The translations under genes were made by a program, and so were the position numbers. From NCBI GenBank assembly GCA_947565425.1, contig CANOFW010000009.1, positions 42,747-106,746 on the forward strand: a DNA stretch of 64,000 nucleotides, given 5' to 3'. The DNA comes from an uncultured Lachnospiraceae bacterium (GTDB taxonomy: Bacteria > Bacillota > Clostridia > Lachnospirales > Lachnospiraceae). Positions 27,978 through 35,561 of the stretch are shown in pieces. The notes under the pieces were generated by a model. That model searched no databases. It was not told the origin of the DNA and saw only the letters and a list, made by a program, of their open reading frames with translations. Every line of letters begins with the position of its first letter. Positions within the stretch are counted from its first letter, which is position 1.

Positions 27978-27995
27978 CAAAGACTTAGAATAGTT

Positions 27996-28030
27996 CCCCG
28001 GCAGACAAACCATGTCTGCCGGGGGTTTTT
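27996..28030 (+). terminator. Terminator after the GH43 gene
   Basis: CCCCGGCAGAC pairs with GTCTGCCGGGG around AAACCAT, followed by TTTTT. Confidence 0.9.
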
Positions 28031-28112
28031 AGTGTACCGTTTCGGTAGTTGCGAGGATAGTGTGAAGATGCTATAATGATGAAATAATGAAAGCTGATTG
28101 GAGGGAAGAAAA

Positions 28113-28922
28113 ATGGGAAGTTCAGATGATAAAAAGATTGATTATGGAACTGTCCTGACAGTGGGCGTGATTGCGTTTGTATGTTCAAGTATCATTTGTA
28201 TATTTGCTCCGGCATTTATAAGTTTTAAGAGTGTGTATGTAGTAGGGTTTTTCGTGAGTTTGCCGATAATATCCCTGATTATTGTATTGATAGGAGGGAT
28301 AGGGACAGATATTGAAGCTAAAAAAGAAAAGGGAAAATTGCAGAAAAATATCTGTGATTTTCAAAGGGAATATGAGGAGTATAGAGAAAGATTGGGAATT
28401 ACTGCGTGCGATACGCAGGTAACGTTGCTGGAATTGGATGACAGTGGTTTTCATTCTTCCATACAACAGTATTTATGGATAGAAGATAATAATCTATGTA
28501 TGTTTCCGATGTCAAAATATTACATAGAAAGATGTACAAGTTCTACAGTCAAGCCATCCATATCGGATTTGCAGCTAATATCAATTCCGGTAAATAACAT
28601 AGAATACTTTGAAGAAATAGGAGAGCTTCGCAAATATACGACTGTCTCAGGTGGAGGCTCCTCTATAAAGGGAGCGGTATTAGGGAAAATCATTGCGGAT
28701 GATGTAGGGGCAATCATTGCCAGTAGAGTGCCGATAAAATCAGAGATTGTCAGCGAAGACGAGCGAAGGATAGAATTAATTTATAAAAATGAGAAGAATG
28801 AAATCTTAAATTTAGAGTTTGAACATGATGCATATGATGCGTTAAAATATTTAATTCCTGCAAAAGAATTAAGGAGAATTATGGGCCTTAACGCTAGTAA
28901 CCGTGCAGGAGAATCATGTTAG
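28113..28922 (+). CDS. Membrane protein of unknown function
   Basis: The 269-residue product starts at ATG 28113 behind TTGGAGGG; the open frame to 28098 lacks a site. Two N-terminal TM helices (VLTVGVIAFVCSSIICIFAP and VVGFFVSLPIISLIIVLIGG) are followed by a basic helix and a cytoplasmic-looking beta domain. That domain contains LQLISIPVNNIEYFEEIGEL, a glycine-rich TVSGGGSSIKGAVLG segment and RRIELIYKNEKNEI. This layout resembles proteins with a PH-like C-terminal domain, but I do not recognise the family. It appears monocistronic. Confidence 0.6.
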   Translation: MGSSDDKKIDYGTVLTVGVIAFVCSSIICIFAPAFISFKSVYVVGFFVSLPIISLIIVLIGGIGTDIEAKKEKGKLQKNICDFQREYEEYRERLGITACDTQVTLLELDDSGFHSSIQQYLWIEDNNLCMFPMSKYYIERCTSSTVKPSISDLQLISIPVNNIEYFEEIGELRKYTTVSGGGSSIKGAVLGKIIADDVGAIIASRVPIKSEIVSEDERRIELIYKNEKNEILNLEFEHDAYDALKYLIPAKELRRIMGLNASNRAGESC

Positions 28923-29005
28923 AAATAGGAGTCAGTTATTAAGAAATACTTAATAACTGCCGCTGACGGGAAAAAGTATACTTTTTGGAAAGGATTGTTT
29001 CCTTG

Positions 29006-29131
29006 TATCTTGATTATGCCGAAACTGAATTTGAAAAATATCGTATTATTCAAGATAGACTATTTATGTCTGATTACGATAAATTTATGTTAAAACTCGA
29101 GGAACAGACAAAGAGCTTATCGGAAGACTGA
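29006..29131 (+). pseudogene. RhuM-type virulence protein, 3' remnant
   Basis: A 41-codon piece without start reading YLDYAETEFEKYRIIQDRLF then MSDYDKFMLKLEEQT. This matches the C-terminal tail of RhuM-family (Fic/KilA-N associated) proteins, which end in 'A..EFEKYRIIQDRLF.SDFD'. The upstream 80 bases are a dyad (TTATTAAG/CTTAATAA around 28937) and contain no further RhuM sequence. This is the relic of a mobile-element or TA-type gene. Confidence 0.55.
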
Positions 29132-29186
29132 TGTGAGCTAGTCAGTTTGCTACAATATATGAATATGAACAAGGAGGAGAAATACA

Positions 29187-29606
29187 ATGTTAGAGACAGG
29201 ATTAAAAGGAAGACAGGAAATAACAGTCACAGCGCAGGACACTGCGAAGGTATATAAGAGCGGCACTTTAGAGGTGCTCGCCACGCCGCGGATGGCAGCT
29301 TTGATGGAGGAGACGGCATGGAAGAGTGTCGCAGAGCATTTGGATGCAGGAATGGGGACGGTGGGGATTCGTCTGGAATTAGACCATCTGGCGCCTACGC
29401 CGGTCGGCATGAATGTGTATTGCGAGTCGGTACTGGAGAACGTAGAAGGGCGAAAGTTGACGTTTTCCATTGTGGCGAGGGATGAAAAAGGCGACATTGG
29501 GAAGGCAGTTCACGAGCGGTTTATTGTGGAGGAAGAACAGTTCCAGCAAAAGGCAGAACAGAAACTTATGAGCAAAAAGAGCTGCGAAGCAACAAAGAGC
29601 ACGTAA
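29187..29606 (+). CDS. Hotdog-fold thioesterase (FlK-like)
   Basis: The 139-residue hotdog protein has the pattern of fluoroacetyl-CoA thioesterase-like enzymes: LEVLATPRMAALMEETAWKS in the N-terminal strand-helix, then GTVGIRLELDHLAPTPVGM and the closing strand DIGKAVHERFIVEEE. The conserved Thr/Glu/His trio of FlK appears as the T in ATP, the E in MEE and the H in ELDHLAPTP. It probably hydrolyses an acyl-CoA; the substrate is unknown. A strong AAGGAGGAG precedes the ATG. Confidence 0.8.
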   Translation: MLETGLKGRQEITVTAQDTAKVYKSGTLEVLATPRMAALMEETAWKSVAEHLDAGMGTVGIRLELDHLAPTPVGMNVYCESVLENVEGRKLTFSIVARDEKGDIGKAVHERFIVEEEQFQQKAEQKLMSKKSCEATKST

Positions 29607-29639
29607 GTGCGGTTTTGCGAATGGTGTGGGCCGAACTGT

Positions 29640-29796
29640 TAGTTACTGTTCACTCCGTGACCAGTAACTGGTGATTTTTGCATGAAAGTTCGCTTCGCGA
29701 AGCAAAAATCACTTACTGTATCATGTTCTTACGCAACCAGACAGCAAGTGTCTGGCTGCTGTGTGAACAGTAACAACTGTTACATAATTAGGAAAA
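29640..29796. other. Non-coding stretch with several hairpins
   Basis: The 270 bases between the thioesterase and the S1 gene hold no ORF but several dyads. GTGATTTTTGC...GCAAAAATCAC lies at about 29671-29712, with an inner TTCGCTTCGCGAA. CCAGACA/TGTCTGG lies at about 29739-29757. GTTACTGTTCAC at 29642 matches GTGAACAGTAAC at 29762, giving an outer 12-bp arm that closes the whole region. The nested arrangement suggests a folded RNA or a mobile palindrome. Confidence 0.5.
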
Positions 29797-29881
29797 TAAA
29801 ATCATAAAAAAACTGGCATTTTCCACGAATTTCTGTTAGAATATAAATAATTATGCAGATATATGAAAAGGAGCGTTGATT

Positions 29882-30784
29882 ATGGCAGAATCTATGGAAG
29901 ATTACAAGGATGAATTAGAAGCGTCCTTCCGTGAGATTAAGGAAGGTGATATTCTCTCAGGAGTAGTACTCGGAGTGACAGAGGAAGAAGTTACGCTGGA
30001 TTTGAAATATTATACACAGGGCGTCATTAAAGTGGAGGATTTAAGCAATGATCCGAACTTTCAGGCGATGGAAGAGATTCATCCCGGAGACGTTATTAAG
30101 GGTACGGTAGTGAGCCTTGACGATGGACAAGGCAACATTAAGCTGTCTAAGAAGGAAGCGAACGACGTACTTGCTTGGGATAAGCTCAATGAGTACTTGG
30201 AGGAGCAGACGGAGCTTTCCGTGAAGATTGCTGGCATCGTGCCCAGTGGTGTCGTTGCCTATGTAGAAGGAATTCGTGGATTTATCCCGGCGTCACAACT
30301 GGATTTGTCTTATGTGGAAGTGACGGATGAGTGGTTAGGGCGCGAAGTACAGGTAAGGGCGATTACGGTAGATGAATCGAAGAAGAAGCTTGTACTGTCT
30401 GCGAAGGTTATCTTGAGGGAGAAACAGCAGGAGGAGCATGACAGCAGGGTTAGAGCCTTGGTTCCCGGCACAGTAATGGAAGGCACGGTGGAATCATTGA
30501 TGCCCTATGGAGCGTTTGTGGATTTGGGAGATGGGGTTAGCGGACTGGTACATATTTCGCAGATTTCCCACAGGCGGATTGGCAAACCATCCGAGGTATT
30601 AAGTGTAGGCCAGAAGGTCAAGGTAAAGGTGCTCAACACCAATGACAATAAGGTGAGTCTCAGCATGAAAGCGCTGGAAGAAGAGATGGTAGATGTGGAT
30701 AGACCACAGAAGGTAGAAGAGTATATCTCCAATGAAAGAGCATCTACAAGTCTTGCAGATTTGTTGGCAGGAATTAAATTATAG
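29882..30784 (+). CDS. S1 RNA-binding domain protein (ribosomal protein S1-like)
   Basis: The 300-residue protein has three to four S1 domains of the YpfD/RpsA type: GDILSGVVLGVTEEEVTLDL (first), GDVIKGTVVSLDDGQGNIKL (second), and a degenerate third with GVVAYVEGIRGFIPASQL. The canonical last one is PGTVMEGTVESLMPYGAFVD, closing with GLVHISQIS. Bacterial S1 relatives bind mRNA and help translation. The start is ATG 29882 with AAGGAG at 29867-29872; TTG 29876 is in frame but too close to it. Confidence 0.88.
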   Translation: MAESMEDYKDELEASFREIKEGDILSGVVLGVTEEEVTLDLKYYTQGVIKVEDLSNDPNFQAMEEIHPGDVIKGTVVSLDDGQGNIKLSKKEANDVLAWDKLNEYLEEQTELSVKIAGIVPSGVVAYVEGIRGFIPASQLDLSYVEVTDEWLGREVQVRAITVDESKKKLVLSAKVILREKQQEEHDSRVRALVPGTVMEGTVESLMPYGAFVDLGDGVSGLVHISQISHRRIGKPSEVLSVGQKVKVKVLNTNDNKVSLSMKALEEEMVDVDRPQKVEEYISNERASTSLADLLAGIKL

Positions 30785-30801
30785 AAAGGGTGTTTAAGTC
30801 T

Positions 30802-31560
30802 ATGAGAGTAAAGGCTATACAGGCTATGGACAGTACCGGAACGCCGACTGCGGCTGCCGCGGTGGGACAGGGAGAGGATTTCTCTTCTTATCTGAAAACC
30901 TCAGCGTCTTTGGAAGAGATTTTTACAGAAGCGGCGGAGAAGTACAATGTGCCGAAGGACTTGATTAAGGCAATTGCCAAGGCAGAGTCGGATTTCAACC
31001 CCAATGCCACCTCGGGCGCAGGAGCGCAGGGGATTATGCAGTTGATGCCGGCAACCGCCAGGGAATTGGGCGTCACAGATTCCTATGACCCTTATCAGAA
31101 TATTATGGGCGGGACGAAATACATCAGCGAGATGCTTGCCAAATACGATGGAAATGTAAGCCTTGCGTTAGCAGCCTACAATGCAGGAAGCAATAATGTG
31201 GCAAAATACGGCGGTATTCCGCCTTTTAAAGAGACGCAGAATTATGTAGTCAAGGTAACTGGATTTATGAATAATGGCGTTGATGTTCCCGATGCGTCCT
31301 ATCGTGTAAATGCAGACGGCAGTCTGGCTGCGGCATCTGTGCAGGAGGTGGAGGACAGCTACTATCAGAGCATCTTAGAGCAGCTTTTCTCCTATGAAGA
31401 ATACCTCAAGTTTATTGATATGTACATGAAGCTCCAGGAAGCACAGCAGCAGGAGATCAAAGAGGAACAGGAGCAGGGTGAGAAACAGAAGGATGATTCT
31501 TATTATGCTTATCAGGAATTGCACTACACGCCGGCGGTGATGAATCTGCTGGGCCAGTGA
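30802..31560 (+). CDS. Lytic transglycosylase (SLT family)
   Basis: Soluble lytic transglycosylase-like protein of about 252 residues. The SLT domain spans about 45-160: the catalytic Glu is in IAKAESDFNPNATSGAGAQG, followed by IMQLMPATARELG, YDPYQNIMGGTKYI and LALAAYNAGSNNVAKYGG. It cleaves glycan strands of peptidoglycan. No signal peptide is present, as in many flagellar or phage-type lytic enzymes. A Gln/Glu-rich helix forms the tail. The start is ATG 30802, since GTG 30790 abuts AGAAAGGG. The last codons lie inside a 41-bp tandem repeat that continues beyond the stop. Confidence 0.85.
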   Translation: MRVKAIQAMDSTGTPTAAAAVGQGEDFSSYLKTSASLEEIFTEAAEKYNVPKDLIKAIAKAESDFNPNATSGAGAQGIMQLMPATARELGVTDSYDPYQNIMGGTKYISEMLAKYDGNVSLALAAYNAGSNNVAKYGGIPPFKETQNYVVKVTGFMNNGVDVPDASYRVNADGSLAAASVQEVEDSYYQSILEQLFSYEEYLKFIDMYMKLQEAQQQEIKEEQEQGEKQKDDSYYAYQELHYTPAVMNLLGQ

Positions 31561-31668
31561 TGATTTGCAAGAAGGCAGTGCGCAAGCTGCTGGGCCAGTA
31601 ATGATTTGCAAGAGTGCAGTACGCAAGCTGCTGGGCCAGTGATGATTCGCAAGAGTGCAGTACGCAAG
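31546..31668 (+). repeat. Three tandem 41-bp repeats across a gene end
   Basis: Units at 31546-31586, 31587-31627 and 31628-31668 each begin CTGCTGGGCCAGT and end in GCAAG, differing at only a few positions. The first unit contains the final codons and stop of the transglycosylase gene; the others fill the gap to dut. Copies two and three are the more similar pair. Confidence 0.95.
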
Positions 31669-31691
31669 CTGGCATTTATCAGGAGAAAGAG

Positions 31692-32126
31692 ATGGAGACA
31701 ATTAAGATCAAATACTTCACACAGGATATAGACAAACTTGCCTATATAGATGGTAAGTCGGATTGGATTGATCTGAGGGCAAGCGAGACGGTGGAGTTAA
31801 AGGCGGGGCAATTTAAGTTGATTCCCCTTGGCGTTGCCATGCAGCTTCCGGCGGGCTATGAGGCCCATGTGGTGCCAAGAAGCTCTACATTTAAGAATTA
31901 TGGCGTCTTGCAGGTAAATAGCTGCGGTGTGATAGATGGGAGTTATTGCGGTGACGGCGATATGTGGAAGATGCCGGTGTATGCTACCAGAGATACCGTT
32001 ATTCATAAGAATGATAGAATTTGCCAGTTTCGGATTATGGAGAATCAGCCGCATATTGTCTTTGAGGAGACGGCAACCCTCGAAGGGAAAGACCGCGGTG
32101 GATTTGGCACTACGGGAGTGAATTGA
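31692..32126 (+). CDS. dut: dUTP diphosphatase
   Basis: Hydrolyses dUTP to dUMP, keeping uracil out of DNA and feeding dTMP synthesis. The 144-residue trimeric type has motif 2 VPRSSTFKNYGVLQVNS, motif 3 GVIDGSYCGD (uracil and catalytic Asp), motif 4 DRICQFRI and a glycine-rich C-terminal motif RGGFGTTG. The start is ATG 31692 behind CAGGAGAAAG; earlier in-frame codons come from the tandem repeat and are not family-like. Confidence 0.93.
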   Translation: METIKIKYFTQDIDKLAYIDGKSDWIDLRASETVELKAGQFKLIPLGVAMQLPAGYEAHVVPRSSTFKNYGVLQVNSCGVIDGSYCGDGDMWKMPVYATRDTVIHKNDRICQFRIMENQPHIVFEETATLEGKDRGGFGTTGVN

Positions 32127-32142
32127 ATTCGTAATCTTTTAA

Positions 32143-32191
32143 ATAGGGACTGTTGCTTCACGATGGAGAAATCATGAAGCAACAGTCCCTA
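32143..32191 (+). terminator. Long hairpin after dut
   Basis: An 18-bp perfect stem, ATAGGGACTGTTGCTTCA with its complement. It is not followed by a T run on the plus strand, so it may also act as an RNA-stabilising 3' structure. Confidence 0.6.
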
Positions 32192-32202
32192 TGATTTATA
32201 GC

Positions 32203-32243
32203 AAAAAGGAGCTGGCGCACGAATTGCTTCGTGCGCCAGCTCC
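32203..32243 (-). terminator. Terminator of the phosphofructokinase gene
   Basis: On the minus strand a 16-bp stem GGAGCTGGCGCACGAA/TTCGTGCGCCAGCTCC, 4-base loop, then TTTTTGC. Confidence 0.9.
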
Positions 32244-32263
32244 AATATCTTCTTGAAGAACGC

Positions 32264-33505
32264 TTAGTCTCTGCGAAGTACTAAATGCTGTGGAAGTCCA
32301 TTTACCATGAACGGCTGGTAGTCTCCCTGAATTAACGGCTCAATATAGTTGATGAATTCATCCGTTACGTAGTTGCCTTCCTTGTTCATCCAGTTACGCG
32401 GAACAACTTTTTCATGGTTGGCAATCCGGTGTACATCGTAAATGCCGGCTGCACTCTGGTACGGATCGTCGGAAATACGGTCGATAACAACCATCTTGCC
32501 GGTATCTCCTTCGTCTGCTGCTTTTACGGCAGCGCCGCCTACCATGAATGCTTCGTCGATATCGACACGGGAAGCCATGTGGGAAGCGCTTCTTTGCAAT
32601 GTGGAGAATTCAACGCTGCGGGTCTTGCAGCCAATCTCAGCGCCGAGGAAGCTGGCAAGATAAGCAGCCGTTCCCTGAAGCTGTTTGTGTCCGAATGCGT
32701 CCACATACTCTCCGCCGCCGGACAGCTCGCAGACATACCTTCCGTCGGCAAGCTTGATACCTTCGGAAACTGCGATTACGATAGATTTCTTCTTCTCTAA
32801 TATATTCTTAACAGTCTGTAAGAACTTATCAATATCAAAGACGGATTCCGGCAGATAGATAGCGTCCGGTCCCTCGCATTCTTCTGTCTTGGCGAGTGCA
32901 GTCGCACCAGTCAGCCATCCGGCATTACGTCCCATAACTTCGATAATGGTAATCATTTCTTTGTTATAGGTGAGACCGAGCGCATCGCGGATAATCTCTT
33001 TCGTGGATGCTGCGATATACTTAGCCGCACTTCCGAAGCCGGGCGTATGGTCTGTCAACGCCAAATCGTTGTCGATGGTCTTGGGTACGCCGAGGAACTT
33101 CTGGGAATGTCCCTTGACAATTGCATAATCCGATAATTTTTTAATGGTGTCCATGGAGTCGTTACCGCCGATGTAGATAAAAGTTTCAATATCCAGCTTG
33201 TCCATGATTTCAAATAATTTCTCATAGATTTCCGGGTTCTCGTGAATTTCCGGCAATTTGTAACGGCAGGAGCCCAGGAAAGCGGAAGGTGTACGCTTTA
33301 ACAATTCAATGTCGATGTCTGAGTGAATCTGGGTGGATAAATCTACATACTGCTCGTCCAAAAGGCCCTGTACGCCGTGCAGCATGCCATATACCTTGTC
33401 AAAGCCCCTTTCCTTTGCAGTCTTGTATACACCTGCAAGACTGGAATTGATTACGGAAGTGGGGCCTCCTGATTGCCCTACAATAATGTTACGTTTTTTG
33501 CCCAT
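32264..33505 (-). CDS. pfp: Pyrophosphate-type 6-phosphofructokinase
   Basis: Converts fructose-6-phosphate to the 1,6-bisphosphate, probably with PPi as phosphoryl donor. The 413-residue product has GQSGGPTSVINSSLAG at the N-terminus. GGNDSMDTIKKL replaces the ATP-type GGDGS loop; an Asp at the second position after Asn blocks ATP in PPi enzymes. PKTIDNDLALTDHTPGFGSA carries the Lys typical of PPi use. MGRNAGWLTGATALA and PESVF follow. The start is ATG 33505 behind GAGGAGG; the reading to 33556 is promoter DNA. PPi preference is inferred from these residues. Confidence 0.85.
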   Translation of the reverse strand: MGKKRNIIVGQSGGPTSVINSSLAGVYKTAKERGFDKVYGMLHGVQGLLDEQYVDLSTQIHSDIDIELLKRTPSAFLGSCRYKLPEIHENPEIYEKLFEIMDKLDIETFIYIGGNDSMDTIKKLSDYAIVKGHSQKFLGVPKTIDNDLALTDHTPGFGSAAKYIAASTKEIIRDALGLTYNKEMITIIEVMGRNAGWLTGATALAKTEECEGPDAIYLPESVFDIDKFLQTVKNILEKKKSIVIAVSEGIKLADGRYVCELSGGGEYVDAFGHKQLQGTAAYLASFLGAEIGCKTRSVEFSTLQRSASHMASRVDIDEAFMVGGAAVKAADEGDTGKMVVIDRISDDPYQSAAGIYDVHRIANHEKVVPRNWMNKEGNYVTDEFINYIEPLIQGDYQPFMVNGLPQHLVLRRD

Positions 33506-33538
33506 GATAATAGGTCCTCCTCTAAAAGTTTTTTTCTT

Positions 33539-33567
33539 ATTATAACGAAAGTGCAAGAAATTTACAA
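33539..33567 (-). promoter_or_regulatory. Promoter of pfp
   Basis: Minus strand: TTGTAA, 17-base spacer, TATAAT, 34 bases before the start. It lies between the gene and the MITE-like element. Confidence 0.55.
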
Positions 33568-33596
33568 CCCGCTTCCTTTGTTTGGCAGTATAAAAT

Positions 33597-33764
33597 GTAG
33601 CAGTTCAGCCTTATTTTTTATATAAAAGCCTTATTTCATAGAACTTTTTATACTGTTGTGCAAAAATACTTATGGAAACAAATAGTTCCCATAAGTATTT
33701 TTACATTCTGTTATAAAAGTTCTATGGAATAGGGCTGTACAAAAAATAAAGGCTGAACCGTTAC
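33597..33764. mobile_element. MITE-like palindromic element, 168 bp
   Basis: Ends are imperfect inverted repeats (GTAGCAGTTCAGCC at left, the complement of GTAACGGTTCAGCC at right). Homology continues almost to the centre: CTTATGG...CCATAAG and AGAACTTTTTATA against its complement. An 8-bp direct repeat TATAAAAT flanks it at 33589-33596 and 33765-33772, as expected for a target-site duplication. There is no coding capacity, so it would depend on a transposase elsewhere. Confidence 0.75.
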
Positions 33765-33772
33765 TATAAAAT

Positions 33773-33949
33773 CATGCGTCTGACAAAAAACCACAAATAC
33801 TAGGCAGTTACCCATTGCTTAAACAGAGGATTCGTGCTAATATTCTCATTAGTTTCTATGTGGCGTTTTGGGCGACAGAAAGCCCTTGGAACGTGAAAAG
33901 AAAAACAGGTCCCAGGGGCTTTCCGTAGTATATAAAATATACTCCCTCA
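33773..33949. other. Non-coding stretch with a long dyad
   Basis: No gene is seen between the MITE-like element and the ECF-type promoters. The one clear structure is GAAAGCCCTTGG (33880-33891) against CCAGGGGCTTTC (33914-33925) with a purine-rich loop. The minus-strand promoter at 33950-33984 would transcribe across it. A 33-codon minus ORF starting near 33956 has no ribosome site. Confidence 0.4.
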
Positions 33950-33984
33950 TTAATGTAACAATTTAGGAGGGCCAAATATGACAC
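33950..33984 (-). promoter_or_regulatory. ECF-type promoter, divergent copy
   Basis: On the minus strand AAAAAAGTGTCAT, then 24 bases after the T of TGTCAT comes GTTACA. This has the same sequence and spacing as the two plus-strand copies at 34050 and 34961. It points toward the MITE-like element and pfp. Confidence 0.5.
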
Positions 33985-34049
33985 TTTTTTGAAAAAAAGT
34001 TAAAAAAATTTGAGAAATGCGTATTTTTTTAAAATTTTTGTTAAAAAAG

Positions 34050-34081
34050 TGTCATGTTTTTCATGTTTGGATTGTTACTAT
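34050..34081 (+). promoter_or_regulatory. ECF-type promoter, copy 1
   Basis: AAAAAAGTGTCATGTTTT, then GGATTGTTACTAT; TGTCAT to GTTACT is 24 bases start to start. The two blocks and spacing recur at 34961-34992. It forms a 13-bp inverted repeat with the divergent copy. Confidence 0.65.
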
Positions 34082-34137
34082 GTATAAGAGGAAAGATTAT
34101 GTGTAGGAAAATCTGTAAGCTGGAGGGGATGGATCAT

Positions 34138-34890
34138 ATGAGGAAAACGGAGAACATGGATGAAAAGGATGCGATGGACAAGTTGCTTGAGGCGGCGTTT
34201 ACGGAGATGGTGGAGCAGGAGTATGCGAATCGTCCCCGCAGAGTGCGCAGGCATCACTTTTCCCGGAGATTTAAAAAGAATATGAAGGCGATGTTGCGTA
34301 CCGTTTATACGCCCGAGGAGGCGGAGCGCAAGCCGGCGAAGGGCGGCTCTCTGGTGGAGCTTATGCGTCCGATTCGTTCCCGGCGTGCGGTGGTTGTTGT
34401 GGCGGTATTGGCGTTGCTGCTGTTTGGCACAACGGCTAACGGCACGAACCCGATTATTCTCTGGCTGCATGATAGTTGGATGGAACAACATGGAGATTAT
34501 GTAGAAATAGAGAATAGAGAAAATGGGGTGGCAGTATCGGAAGACGGATTCCGTAAGTATGAACTGGCAGAACTGCCGGAGGGATATGAAGTAATAGAGG
34601 AGCAGTGGGATGAAAGTGTTAGTATGTATATGGTGACGTATGCCGATGCGGATGGAAATATATTTATGTTTAGACAGGGCAGGAAGGATAACAAAAATCT
34701 TGGCAATTTTACTGCCGAAAGAAAAGAGTTAGAGGAAGTCAAGATAGGAGAGCTAGAGGGATATTATCTTAGAGATGAGAATTTATATAACCTGGTGCTT
34801 TCAGATGAAGAGTACATGTTGGTATTTTCTGGGGAGTTGTCTAAGGAGGAATTTGCAGTGATTGCCGATGGCTTACGCGCAGTGAAATAG
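34138..34890 (+). CDS. DUF4367-like membrane protein
   Basis: The 250-residue product has a basic cytoplasmic N-terminus (HHFSRRFKKNMKAMLRT), one TM helix (AVVVVAVLALLLFGTT), and an outer domain. The outer domain contains LAELPEGYEVIEEQWDES and VTYADADGNIFMFRQGR and ends in GELSKEEFAVIADGLRAV. This is the layout of DUF4367 proteins that usually accompany or act like anti-sigma factors. No sigma gene is beside it, but it has an ECF-type promoter. ATG 34138 is chosen because GGAGGGG (34122-34127) spaces well; ATG 34129 is too close. Confidence 0.75.
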   Translation: MRKTENMDEKDAMDKLLEAAFTEMVEQEYANRPRRVRRHHFSRRFKKNMKAMLRTVYTPEEAERKPAKGGSLVELMRPIRSRRAVVVVAVLALLLFGTTANGTNPIILWLHDSWMEQHGDYVEIENRENGVAVSEDGFRKYELAELPEGYEVIEEQWDESVSMYMVTYADADGNIFMFRQGRKDNKNLGNFTAERKELEEVKIGELEGYYLRDENLYNLVLSDEEYMLVFSGELSKEEFAVIADGLRAVK

Positions 34891-34960
34891 GGGATTTTTT
34901 GGCAGAAATAGAGGCAACATTGTGTTCTTTTGTAAAAAAATAAAAAATTTTCTAAAAAAG

Positions 34961-34992
34961 TGTCATGTTTTGCTGTCCTGGATGGTTACTAT
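34961..34992 (+). promoter_or_regulatory. ECF-type promoter, copy 2
   Basis: AAAAAAGTGTCATGTTTT, then GGATGGTTACTAT, with exactly the 24-base spacing of copy 1, 55 bases before the secreted-protein gene. Confidence 0.65.
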
Positions 34993-35046
34993 TTATAGAG
35001 GGGCGTGAAATTTGCCCACGGCAGCAGCCGGAAAGGAGAACAAAAG

Positions 35047-35469
35047 ATGAACTGGAAACGAAGAATATGGATGTCGCTGGTACTGGCGGTTGTGCTTGCA
35101 GTCCTGCCCATCAGCAGCAGCTATGCCGCAGGTCGCACAGTACAGTTGAAAGGTGAGGAGGGCATCGACCCGCAGTATGTAAATACGATAAACATTACCG
35201 CAGATCTTGTTATCAAGGGCAATAATGCGCATGCCTATGCCAGTGCAGTTGCTAAGAAGGTCTGCCGCGTGACGGTGACGATGCGCTTACAGCGCAAAGA
35301 GGACGGTGTCTGGAAGACGAAAGTATCCTGGGTTGGCTCCAGCACTTCTGGAAGTAAAACCATGGGAGAAGACTTTACATTGACCCAGAGGGGCACTTAC
35401 CGTACCTATGCCATCTTTGATGTCGCAGGAGAGAACCTCACCTATATAAGCTCATCACAGGTGTACTGA
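35047..35469 (+). CDS. Small secreted protein of unknown function
   Basis: The 140-residue product has a signal peptide (IWMSLVLAVVLAVLPISSS, cleavage near SYAAG). A beta-rich mature part follows: NTINITADLVIKGNNAHAYA, CRVTVTMRLQRKEDGVWKTK and GTYRTYAIFDVAGENLTYIS. The alternating pattern suggests a single Ig-like sandwich. The start is ATG 35047 after GGAAAGGAG. It shares its promoter type with the DUF4367-like gene, so both likely belong to one envelope-stress response. No family name can be given. Confidence 0.7.
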   Translation: MNWKRRIWMSLVLAVVLAVLPISSSYAAGRTVQLKGEEGIDPQYVNTINITADLVIKGNNAHAYASAVAKKVCRVTVTMRLQRKEDGVWKTKVSWVGSSTSGSKTMGEDFTLTQRGTYRTYAIFDVAGENLTYISSSQVY

Positions 35470-35471
35470 TT

Positions 35472-35561
35472 ATGAAAGACTTTTTGAGGGGCTGTGGTAT
35501 TATCATACTCTGTTTCATTGCAATTGTGGCGGCAAACCTGCTGCTTGAATATTTCTTCTAA
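35472..35561 (+). CDS. 29-residue hydrophobic peptide
   Basis: ATG 35472 lies two bases after the secreted-protein stop and encodes KDFLRGCGIIILCFIAIVAA then NLLLEYFF. A charged start and one TM span resemble a membrane microprotein. No ribosome site beyond coupling with the upstream stop is seen, and its last 47 bases overlap the end of the convergent aminotransferase gene. It is possible but unproven. Confidence 0.35.
   Translation: MKDFLRGCGIIILCFIAIVAANLLLEYFF

Noticed and set aside
31560-31692. CRISPR-like array at the 41-bp repeats
   Set aside because: The units are contiguous with no spacers, so it is a plain tandem repeat; no cas genes are present.
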